Positions 1 through 5,309 of a stretch of DNA of 6,919 nt are shown here, piece by piece. Position numbers and translations under genes: made by a program. Within the stretch, counting starts at the first letter, position 1, and each line of letters begins with the position of its first letter. The notes under the pieces are model-generated. The model was given only the letters and a program-made list of their open reading frames with translations. It was not told where the DNA came from and made no database searches. Source of the stretch: Acidobacteriaceae bacterium (GTDB lineage Bacteria; Acidobacteriota; Terriglobia; Terriglobales; Acidobacteriaceae); the NCBI GenBank assembly GCA_030838305.1, contig JAUTWY010000548.1:1-6919 (forward strand). The letters are read 5' to 3'.

Positions 1-642
1 ATCGAAGCCATAGACCAGCGTTTCATCGAGGCCCAGATCGTTCACGATGGCAAAGCGGTTGTCCGGCGAAAGGTCGATGGAGTGGGCATGCGGTCCCTCC
101 TGGCGCTGCGGATTCGCTCCATGTCCACTGTGTTGCACAAAGGCTGAGGCCTCCCCTAAGCGACCGTCCACAAGAACTGGAAATACTGCGACGCTGCCTC
201 CGCCATAGTTCGCTACCAGAATGTGCTTTCCAGACTTGTCCAGGCTGATGTAGCAGGGATCGCCCCCCCGGGATGCCACTTGATTCAGCAGCGTCAGTTT
301 GCCTGTCGCGCGGTCGATCGCGAATGCGCTTACTGCGCCGCTTTTCTGGCCTTTGTAGTTGCTGACCTCATTGACCGCGTAAATGAAGCGATGGTTCGGG
401 TGCACCGCGAGAAAAGATGGGTTCGTGGTTTCTGCCGCCAGGCCGATGGGTTCGAGCCTTGCCGTGTCCGAGTCAAAGCGATAAGCGTAAATGCCTTTGC
501 TCTCGCTTCCTTCCCCGGTGTAGGTGCCGATGTATACGAGATATTTTGCGTGGTGTTTCGCTGGTGCTCCGGCGCATACGGCTGAAAGCAGGAGCAAAAA
601 AGGTGTAATCGAAAGGAAGGCGCGACGCGTTGTCTTTGTCAT
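1..642 (-). CDS. Lactonase-family seven-bladed beta-propeller protein, exported (partial, N-terminal 214 residues)
   Basis: The reading frame stays open from an ATG at 642 to the left edge, so the C-terminal part is missing. An in-frame TGA lies four codons before this ATG, so no longer start is possible. Residues 1-28 form a signal peptide: TRRAFL at 5-10, a hydrophobic stretch to about 23, then a small-residue cleavage region (AGAPA). The paired arginines followed by AFL resemble a Tat signal. The mature part has hallmarks of the YbhE/6-phosphogluconolactonase-like family (lactonase, Pfam PF10282): YIGTYTG near 38-43, NPSFLAVHP at 74-82, YAVNE at 88-92, GGDPCYISLD at 126-135, VANYGGGSV at 143-151 and GPHAHSI at 183-189. 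Family members are roughly 350-390 residues, so a little over half is visible. An exported member probably acts on a sugar lactone or other cell-envelope substrate rather than in the cytoplasmic pentose phosphate pathway; the substrate cannot be read from sequence. It lies 54 bp downstream of the membrane-protein gene and has no obvious ribosome-binding site, so co-transcription is plausible. Confidence 0.88.
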   Translation of the reverse strand, partial: MTKTTRRAFLSITPFLLLLSAVCAGAPAKHHAKYLVYIGTYTGEGSESKGIYAYRFDSDTARLEPIGLAAETTNPSFLAVHPNHRFIYAVNEVSNYKGQKSGAVSAFAIDRATGKLTLLNQVASRGGDPCYISLDKSGKHILVANYGGGSVAVFPVLVDGRLGEASAFVQHSGHGANPQRQEGPHAHSIDLSPDNRFAIVNDLGLDETLVYGFD

Positions 643-696
643 TGTATGGAATCACTTGTGACAGCTCTGGGATCGATAGGCGATGAAACTCCTCGG

Positions 697-1302
697 TCAC
701 TTGGTTAGGGTCACCGGCACCGGTTGGTCGTAAGGCTGCACGATCACACTCACGGACCGCCGCTGGTCAAAAGCGTTAAGCGTAACCGGAAAGCTGACCA
801 TTACCGTGCGCTTGATCTCCTGGCCGGGTTGCAGTTTGTCTTCGGGAGCGAGCGCTGACTGCGCATTCGCCTTCAGCGGCGGAAAAGCCTGATAGTAGCG
901 ATCAAAATCCATGGCCGAAACTGCCTCACCACTCGATTCTCCGCTGGATGTTACGAGTTTCCCTTCGATGTTGTGCACCCAGAGTGACTTCTCGCCAGAG
1001 TTGCGCAGGGTGAAGGTGAGCGCGACCAGCACGGCGTTTTGCCCCGGAAGATCTACCGCCGTTACACTGTCGAGCGACCCAGCTCCCTGCGGCTTGGCAC
1101 GCTGGAAAAACGACCCAATGCCCACCAGTATGAGTATTCCGGCTGTGGCCATCAAGAGAATTTTAACCGGAGGAAGATTACGCTTGGCGGTGCCGAATTC
1201 ATCACCAATGTTGATGGTCGGTCCGGATTGCGCCGCTGGCATGGGCGCTGCGGGCGCGCTTCCTGTCGCCGCAGGATCGGGATTTGGGATCTGATCAGCC
1301 AT
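697..1302 (-). CDS. Unrecognised single-pass membrane protein with Pro/Ala-rich N-terminus
   Basis: This is a 201-residue protein of unknown function. It starts at an ATG at 1302 and ends in TGA at 697-699. Residues 1-45 are rich in Pro, Ala and Gly and likely disordered in the cytoplasm. Residues 46-66 form one strong hydrophobic membrane helix (VKILLMATAGILILVGIGSFF) with KR before it and RAK after it. Residues 75-201 look like a beta-rich exported domain: VLVALTFTLRNSGEKSLWV at 91-109 resembles an Ig-like or DUF4352-type strand pattern, and a second strand set (RTVMVSFPV, SVSVIVQPY) follows. I infer a type II or N-in topology. There are no catalytic motifs and no cysteines in the exported domain. 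It begins 41 bp after the polX stop and ends 54 bp before the lactonase start, on the same strand, so it probably belongs to their transcription unit. The product is most likely a conserved acidobacterial hypothetical; I do not assign a function. Confidence 0.8.
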   Translation of the reverse strand: MADQIPNPDPAATGSAPAAPMPAAQSGPTINIGDEFGTAKRNLPPVKILLMATAGILILVGIGSFFQRAKPQGAGSLDSVTAVDLPGQNAVLVALTFTLRNSGEKSLWVHNIEGKLVTSSGESSGEAVSAMDFDRYYQAFPPLKANAQSALAPEDKLQPGQEIKRTVMVSFPVTLNAFDQRRSVSVIVQPYDQPVPVTLTK

Positions 1303-1343
1303 AAGGCTCTCGCGCCTTCGGATTGTACTCCGAGCTTAGGCTT

Positions 1344-3089
1344 TCAATTCCACTCACTCTTCATCGCCTTGGCGAACTTCTCCGCAGACAAAGTATTGAG
1401 CACATCGTCTTTCGTCAGCCACGCGCGGCGCGCCTGCAAGATGCCGTACCGGATTTTATCCAGATGCGAAGTGTGATGGGAATCAGTGTTGATCACGATT
1501 TTCACGCCGCGCTGCTTAGCCTGCCGCAGGTGGACGTCATTCAGGTCAAGGCGGTCTGGGTAGGAATTCAATTCCATCGCGACTTTATGTTTCGCCGCCG
1601 CGGTGAGCACCCGGTCCATGTCGAACTGGTAGGCATCGCGACGGAGCTGCAGGCGGCCTGTGGGATGCCCGATGAGTGACGTGTTCGGATTTGCAATCGC
1701 TTTGAGCAGCCGATCGGTCATCTTGGCCGCCTCCTGATTGAAAACGGAATGCACGCTGGCGATGACCAGATCCATCTGCGCCAGCACATCGTCGGAAAGA
1801 TCGAGGTCGCCATCGGCGAGAATATCAACTTCGATTCCAGCGAAGATCGTGATCCCGTCGATCTTATCGTTTGCCTCGTGAATGCGCTTGATGTGCGCGA
1901 CCGCTCGCGTGTCATCGAGGCCATTGGCAAAGGCCAGATTCTTGGAGTGGTCGGTGATCGCCATATATTTGTAACCGCGCGCCTTGGCTGCTTCGGCCAT
2001 CTCTTCGATAGTGTTGCGACCGTCGGTTTCGACGGTGTGCATGTGCACGTCGCCTTGCAAATCTTCGAGCGCTATGAGTTTCGGCAAAGTGTGCTTTTCA
2101 GCAGCGTCAATCTCCCCCAAATTCTCGCGTAGCTCGGGAGGGACGTAGTCGAGCTTCAATCTGGCGTAGATGTCTTCTTCGGTTCTGCCGGCGACGGGTT
2201 GCTCAGTTTTAAGATCGGCGAGGCTGTACTCGTTCAGCGTATAACCCAGCTTGAGCGCGCGCTGGCGCAAGGCTACATTGTGGGCTTTGGATCCGGTGAA
2301 ATACTGCATGGCCGCGCCGAACGATTCCGGAGGCAACAGGCGAACATCGACCTGCATGTCACTGCGCAGGCGGAAGCTGATCTTATTGTCGCCCTGCGCG
2401 ATGATGCTCATCAGCGGCGGATATTTTGCAATGTACTGCACCGCCTGCTGGCGCTCGACTTCGCCGCAGCATGCTTGACCCGTGACCAGAATGTCGAGGT
2501 CGCCCACGGTCTCGCGGCCCCGGCGCAGCGAGCCTGCCGGCGTGATCCGGTCGATGCCCGGCAGCTTCGCGAGATATTCCGTGAGTTGTCTTGCCTCGAG
2601 TTCAGCGGCGTCGATCAGAAATCGCCCGGAGATTCGGCGATAGTCTTCAATTGCCTTCAGCAGCTTTTGTTCGTGCTTCTCGCCCATGCGCGGCAGTTCG
2701 CGAATCTTGCCCTCGCGCGCCAGCTTTTCCACGCCATCGACGTCGCAGACCTGGTAAGCGCTCCAGATCAGCGCAATCGTCTTCGGTCCCAGTCCCTGAA
2801 TCTTCAGCAACTGCAACATCGAGGGGTGATATTTCTTCAGCAAGTCAGCCTGTACGGTGAGGCTGCCCGTGCTGAATAGCTCCTGCAAGTTGATCAGCAT
2901 GCCCTTGCCGATCCCGGCAATAGCCAGAACTTTTTTGGGCTCGTTGATGAGGTCTTTGATCTGCTCGGTATTGTTTTCAACAGCCTGGGCTGCGTTACGG
3001 TAGGAACGGATGCGGAAAGAATCAGCCGCGTCGATTTCCAGCAGGTCCGCAGTTTCGTAAAGGATGCCGGCGATCGCCTTGTTGTCCAC
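1344..3089 (-). CDS. polX: PolX-family DNA polymerase with C-terminal PHP 3'-5' exonuclease domain
   Basis: Bacterial PolX fills short gaps during base-excision repair, and its PHP domain gives Mn-dependent 3'-5' exonuclease and AP-site processing. The GTG at 3089 gives 581 residues starting VDNKAIAGIL, which matches the usual family N-terminus and length. Residues 1-150 hold the 8-kDa-like region with three helix-hairpin-helix motifs (IAGIGKGML near 57, IQGLGPKTI near 97, LPRMGEKHE near 132). The polymerase palm has GSLRRGRETVGDLD with G186, S187 and catalytic D197/D199, and the third acidic residue is D248 in MQVDVRL. The PHP domain follows from about 345 with complete metal ligands: H349 and H351, D356, D380-H381 in ITDH, E420, H447, H475 in GHPTGR, and D536 and H538 in NTDSHH. 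Both active sites look intact, so a bifunctional enzyme is expected. No Shine-Dalgarno is evident before the GTG. The gene follows csp by 127 bp and precedes the membrane-protein gene by 41 bp, all on the same strand. Confidence 0.95.
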   Translation of the reverse strand: MDNKAIAGILYETADLLEIDAADSFRIRSYRNAAQAVENNTEQIKDLINEPKKVLAIAGIGKGMLINLQELFSTGSLTVQADLLKKYHPSMLQLLKIQGLGPKTIALIWSAYQVCDVDGVEKLAREGKIRELPRMGEKHEQKLLKAIEDYRRISGRFLIDAAELEARQLTEYLAKLPGIDRITPAGSLRRGRETVGDLDILVTGQACCGEVERQQAVQYIAKYPPLMSIIAQGDNKISFRLRSDMQVDVRLLPPESFGAAMQYFTGSKAHNVALRQRALKLGYTLNEYSLADLKTEQPVAGRTEEDIYARLKLDYVPPELRENLGEIDAAEKHTLPKLIALEDLQGDVHMHTVETDGRNTIEEMAEAAKARGYKYMAITDHSKNLAFANGLDDTRAVAHIKRIHEANDKIDGITIFAGIEVDILADGDLDLSDDVLAQMDLVIASVHSVFNQEAAKMTDRLLKAIANPNTSLIGHPTGRLQLRRDAYQFDMDRVLTAAAKHKVAMELNSYPDRLDLNDVHLRQAKQRGVKIVINTDSHHTSHLDKIRYGILQARRAWLTKDDVLNTLSAEKFAKAMKSEWN

Positions 3090-3121
3090 GGAATAAAGAT
3101 TAAACAAGATTACGGCGCAGA

Positions 3122-3133
3122 GCCAGCGCTGGC
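3122..3133. repeat. 12-bp perfect palindrome in the csp-polX gap
   Basis: GCCAGCGCTGGC reads identically on both strands. It lies 33 bp upstream of the polX GTG in the 127-bp gap after csp. It has no unpaired loop and no following T-tract, so it is not an intrinsic terminator. It could be a dimeric protein-binding site or chance in GC-rich DNA. On the minus strand the same gap also has two copies of TAATCTT shortly before the polX start, the nearer one seven bases from the GTG. Nothing else is recognisable here. Confidence 0.35.
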
Positions 3134-3216
3134 CGGAGGGCTTCTCGGAAAACAAAACCGCAGACCCGGCTACGACTCAATTGCCGGACGGGAGAAAATC
3201 GAGCCGAAGAAAGTGA

Positions 3217-3426
3217 TCAAGCGCTCTTTGACACGTTTGCCGCCTGTGGGCCCTTTTGACCTTCCGTGATTTCAAACTCCACGGGATCGCCCTCTTGCAG
3301 GCTCTTGTATCCCTCAGAAGTGATCGCGCTGTAGTGCACAAAAACGTCTGGCCCGTCCGCGCGCCCGATGAATCCATAACCTTTGGCGTTATTGAACCAC
3401 TTTACCGTTCCTTTCATACGTTCCAC
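3217..3426 (-). CDS. Cold-shock domain protein (CspA family)
   Basis: This small single-stranded nucleic-acid-binding protein has one OB-fold cold-shock domain. It is 69 residues from a GTG at 3426, or 66 from the ATG at 3417. Both RNA-binding motifs are present: RNP1 as KGYGFIG with the preceding GTVKWFNNAKGYG signature, and RNP2 as VFVHYSAI. The length and the SLQEGDPVEFEITEGQKGPQAANV tail region are typical of bacterial CspA-type proteins, which melt RNA secondary structure and help translation and transcription antitermination. I prefer the GTG start because a strong purine-rich Shine-Dalgarno (AGAGGGGG, 3433-3440) sits six bases before it; the same element is fifteen bases before the ATG, which is too far. 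The N-terminus MERMKGTVKW is also acceptable for the family. Upstream lie a candidate promoter and a stable leader hairpin, so post-transcriptional control is likely. The gene is the first of a same-strand series with polX, but whether they share a transcript is open. Confidence 0.95.
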   Translation of the reverse strand: MERMKGTVKWFNNAKGYGFIGRADGPDVFVHYSAITSEGYKSLQEGDPVEFEITEGQKGPQAANVSKSA

Positions 3427-3432
3427 GCGAAA

Positions 3433-3440
3433 CCCCCTCT
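3433..3440 (-). promoter_or_regulatory. Shine-Dalgarno of the cold-shock gene
   Basis: On the minus strand AGAGGGGG precedes the GTG start by six bases (TTTCGC). This is the clearest ribosome-binding site in the window and decides the csp start. Its run of five G residues is complementary to the C-run in the loop of the hairpin just upstream. Confidence 0.75.
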
Positions 3441-3444
3441 TTCC

Positions 3445-3478
3445 GCACGTCTTTCAGTTGGGGGGCCCAAAGACGTGC
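3445..3478 (-). promoter_or_regulatory. Leader hairpin upstream of the cold-shock gene
   Basis: On the minus (mRNA) strand GCACGTCTTT (3478-3469) pairs perfectly with AAAGACGTGC (3454-3445). This gives a 10-bp stem with a 14-nt loop, GGGCCCCCCAACTG. Four bases (GGAA) separate the stem from the Shine-Dalgarno. The loop holds six consecutive C residues that could pair with the GGGGG of the ribosome-binding site, as a pseudoknot or an alternative fold. No U-tract follows the stem, so it does not look like a terminator of the upstream Nudix gene. Temperature-responsive leader structures are established for enterobacterial cspA mRNA; an analogous role here is inference. The inverted repeat could instead be a DNA operator. 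Confidence 0.6.
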
Positions 3479-3491
3479 CCGCATACGATGC

Positions 3492-3520
3492 ATTTTGTAG
3501 CGATTAGGATGGAGAGTCAA
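3492..3520 (-). promoter_or_regulatory. Candidate sigma-70 promoter for the cold-shock gene
   Basis: On the minus strand TTGACT (3520-3515) matches five of six -35 bases. CAAAAT (3497-3492) follows after a 17-bp spacer and matches four of six -10 bases; TACAAA at 15-bp spacing is an alternative. Transcription would start near 3485, giving a leader of about 59 nt that contains the whole hairpin and the Shine-Dalgarno. Confidence 0.5.
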
Positions 3521-3560
3521 GGCGAAATGGTTGCGTGGGCAGCTGGTTTGGCGGCTATGC

Positions 3561-4181
3561 CTACAGGACCTTTGCTGAGCCCTTCTTTGCCCGAGATTGG
3601 TGGTCGAGCCACAGTACTGAGGAGATCGTTTTCGCGTCGCGAATCGTACCGCGCAATACCATCCGGAGAGCCGTCGAAAGAGGGACCCTACGCATCTGGA
3701 TCACTTCGTCGTCCTCGGGTTGGGCTTTGCCGGAGCGCAGGCCCGTGGCCAAATAGACAGACATAGTCTCGGCAACAAACCCTGGGCTGGCATAGAAGTA
3801 AAGGATGCGCCGCCACTTTGTGGCGGTATAGCCGGTTTCCTCCAGCAGTTCGCGCTTGGCTGCGGGCAACGGCTTCTCCCCGGGATCAATGCGTCCGGCA
3901 GGGAGTTCCCATAGATAATCCTTCGCGGCGTGCCGGTATTGGCGCTCCATCAGCACTCGCGCAGTCGAACCTGCTCCATCGACCGCGAGAATCACTACGG
4001 AGCCGGTGTGATGAATAATGTCGCGCCGCACGCGCACCCCTCCCGGCTCCTGGACGTCGTCCGTGGTCACACAGAAGACCGGGCCGCGATAGACGGTACT
4101 GGAAGAAATCAAACGTGCCTTGGTGCGAGAGCGTTTCTTGGATTGAACGGACTTTGCCTTCGATTTCAGCGATCTAATCAT
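3561..4181 (-). CDS. Nudix hydrolase, ADP-ribose pyrophosphatase type
   Basis: The protein is 206 residues from the ATG at 4181; an ATG at 4190 would add three residues. It contains a perfect Nudix box, G-x5-E-x7-RELLEETGY, with G96, E102, R110, E111, E114 and E115. The box binds the divalent metal that drives cleavage of a nucleoside diphosphate linked to another moiety. The flanks match the ADP-ribose pyrophosphatase (NudF/YqjF-like) subgroup: a paired His before a beta strand (IIHHTGSVVILAV), MERQYRHA, LWELPAG leading into the box, and YASPGFVAETM after it. The expected reaction is ADP-ribose to AMP plus ribose 5-phosphate, with sugar-nucleotide alternatives possible. Residues 1-23 are unusually basic (10 Lys or Arg) and lie outside the fold. 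No Shine-Dalgarno is visible; TATTAT sits seven bases before the ATG, as in leaderless genes. The gene diverges from the DUF2520 gene and is followed by the csp promoter. Confidence 0.92.
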   Translation of the reverse strand: MIRSLKSKAKSVQSKKRSRTKARLISSSTVYRGPVFCVTTDDVQEPGGVRVRRDIIHHTGSVVILAVDGAGSTARVLMERQYRHAAKDYLWELPAGRIDPGEKPLPAAKRELLEETGYTATKWRRILYFYASPGFVAETMSVYLATGLRSGKAQPEDDEVIQMRRVPLSTALRMVLRGTIRDAKTISSVLWLDHQSRAKKGSAKVL

Positions 4182-4188
4182 GACAACC

Positions 4189-4194
4189 ATAATA
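4189..4194 (-). promoter_or_regulatory. Candidate -10 hexamer for the Nudix gene
   Basis: On the minus strand TATTAT matches five of six -10 consensus bases and lies seven bases before the ATG at 4181. Start of transcription would fall at or next to the start codon. I see no convincing -35 at normal spacing, so this is a weak call that rests on the missing Shine-Dalgarno and the position. Confidence 0.3.
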
Positions 4195-4203
4195 AGACAC
4201 ACC

Positions 4204-4319
4204 GTCTGCCATCCGAGCAGTGGTTCGATTTGGAATATGCTCGTGTGGGGACAGCCGCGCCTCGCCTCGGCTGTCCGGTCGAGCAAAGCTCGACGGTTTC
4301 CTCGCCACGACTGGCAGAC
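4204..4319. repeat. Nested inverted-repeat element: outer stem enclosing three hairpins
   Basis: An 8-bp outer pair, GTCTGCCA (4204-4211) with TGGCAGAC (4312-4319), encloses three perfect stems in series. These are CGAGCA/TGCTCG (4214-4219 and 4238-4243, 18-nt loop), GGACAGCCG/CGGCTGTCC (4249-4257 and 4268-4276, 10-nt loop) and GTCGAGC/GCTCGAC (4278-4284 and 4288-4294, AAA loop). The whole could fold as a multi-branched, cloverleaf-like structure on either strand. It fills about half of the 225-bp gap between two divergent genes. No run of T follows either end. The layout fits an interspersed palindromic repeat (REP- or MITE-like) or a structured leader RNA of the DUF2520 gene. I cannot tell which without a genome search. 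The rest of the gap holds only weak promoter-like sequence. Confidence 0.55.
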
Positions 4320-4406
4320 TGAGCCACCCCCCGAATCCGTTCTTCCGCGAAGAAATTGAGCGCCGTAAGGCGAGGCTTCGAGGATGCTTCTGCTATCCTG
4401 CCGGGC

Positions 4407-5273
4407 ATGCCTGTGAAGCGGCCGAAGAAACCGCGTGTCGCGATTGTTGGTGCGGGAAACCTTGCTGGTGCGCTGGCCGTCTCCCTACGCGCGGCGGGCT
4501 ACAGTATCGACCTGATCATCTCCCGCAGCCGGGCAGATTCTGTACCGAGGGGTCGGCGGCTGGCCCGCGAGGTTGGCGCCATGGCCGTTGCCGGCGCCCA
4601 TGCACGAATACAAAGTGAAGTTGTTTGGTTTTGCGTTCCTGATAGAGCAATTGCCGGTGCGGCACAGTCTTTATTGGAAGCAGCCGATTGGAAAGGAAAA
4701 GTCGCGCTGCACTCCAGCGGCGCTTTAACCAGCGACGTACTTGCTGTGCTGCGCAAGCAAGGAGCGGCGGTCGCTTCTGTACATCCGCTGATGACATTCG
4801 TGCGTGGGTCGCGTCCGCCGTTCGAAGAAGTTCCCTTCGCCATTGAGGGAGATAAAAAGGCGGTGCGCGCTGCGCGCGCCATGGTTGGGGCCTTGGGCGC
4901 ACGTGCTTTCGCCATTCGCAAACAGCAAAAGGGGCCTTATCACGCTTGGGGAATGTTTGTCTCGCCTCTCTTGACCGCACTACTGGCTGCAAGTGAAGCC
5001 GTCGCCGCTGCCGCCGGAGTCAGCCGAAAGGCTGCGAGACATAGAATGCTTCCCATTCTTAAGCAAACCCTTGAGAACTATGCGCGGCTGGGAGCGCCCG
5101 GATCGTTTAGCGGTCCCATCGCACGGGGAGATACAGATACGATAGCGAAGCACCTGATAGTACTGCGAAGCCTTCCGGGAGTCCGCGAAGTATATGTTGC
5201 TTTGGCGCGTTCTGCGTTGCGAGACCTGCCCTCCAAGCACGGCACTCAGCTGCGCAGGATCCTCAAGGGTTGA
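4407..5273 (+). CDS. Rossmann-fold protein with C-terminal DUF2520 domain
   Basis: The protein has 288 residues from the ATG at 4407. Residues 10-30 form a dinucleotide-binding motif, VAIVGAGNLAGAL with GAGN at 15-18, as in the NADP-oxidoreductase/pyrroline-carboxylate-reductase-like superfamily. The middle carries family signatures: WFCVPD at 74-79, LHSSGAL at 101-107 and SVHPLMTF at 124-131. The helical C-terminal half has YHAWGMFVSPLLTALL at 178-193 and FSGPIARGD at 234-242, characteristic of DUF2520. Length and order match the Rossmann-like/DUF2520 family. It is cytoplasmic and probably NAD(P)-dependent; the substrate is not established to my knowledge. A related mycobacterial gene (Rv3603c) lies next to panC, but no pantothenate gene is visible here. 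A TTG 51 bases upstream extends the frame but adds residues unlike the family. No Shine-Dalgarno is seen; TATCCT lies seven bases before the ATG. It converges on ribA, 36 bp away, without an evident terminator. Confidence 0.88.
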   Translation: MPVKRPKKPRVAIVGAGNLAGALAVSLRAAGYSIDLIISRSRADSVPRGRRLAREVGAMAVAGAHARIQSEVVWFCVPDRAIAGAAQSLLEAADWKGKVALHSSGALTSDVLAVLRKQGAAVASVHPLMTFVRGSRPPFEEVPFAIEGDKKAVRAARAMVGALGARAFAIRKQQKGPYHAWGMFVSPLLTALLAASEAVAAAAGVSRKAARHRMLPILKQTLENYARLGAPGSFSGPIARGDTDTIAKHLIVLRSLPGVREVYVALARSALRDLPSKHGTQLRRILKG

Positions 5274-5309
5274 GCAAAGGAGGATTGAGCAAACCGGTCC
5301 GGGCACTCC

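Noticed and set aside
223..608. Plus-strand open frames opposite the lactonase gene
   Set aside because: The minus strand encodes a continuous, motif-rich propeller protein with a signal peptide over the same bases.
1749..2132. 127-codon plus-strand open frame
   Set aside because: It is antisense to the PHP domain of polX, whose metal ligands are fully conserved on the minus strand.
2199..2879. 226-codon plus-strand open frame
   Set aside because: It is antisense to the polX palm and helix-hairpin-helix regions. It is rich in Arg, Ala, Leu and Gln, as expected for the mirror of a GC-rich gene, and has no recognisable domain.
3090..3155. 22-residue N-terminal extension of PolX from a TTG at 3155
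   Set aside because: The extension has no family similarity, while the GTG at 3089 begins exactly where PolX proteins normally start (DNKAIA).
3445..3478. Intrinsic terminator for the Nudix gene
   Set aside because: The stem is strong, but no T-tract follows on the minus strand, and it lies downstream of a plausible csp promoter, so a leader element fits better.
4182..4286. N-terminal extension of the Nudix protein from a TTG at 4286
   Set aside because: It runs through the palindrome-rich intergenic element and reads as Cys/Arg/Gly-rich non-protein sequence. The ATGs at 4190 and 4181 lie next to the conserved fold.
4356..4406. 17-residue extension of the DUF2520 protein from a TTG at 4356
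   Set aside because: The Rossmann motif normally starts within about ten residues of the N-terminus. The ATG at 4407 gives this, and no ribosome-binding site favours the TTG.
4499..4992. Overlapping minus-strand open frames of 140 and 158 codons inside the DUF2520 gene
   Set aside because: They are shadows of a gene with clear family motifs on the plus strand, and their translations are Arg/Ala/Ser-rich with no domain.
5270..5309. Bidirectional terminator or repeat between the converging DUF2520 and ribA genes
   Set aside because: Only a 9-bp direct repeat (TTGAGCAAA at 5270-5278 and 5285-5293) and a 5-bp AGGAG/CTCCT pair are present. There is no GC stem with a T-run, so I do not call a terminator.
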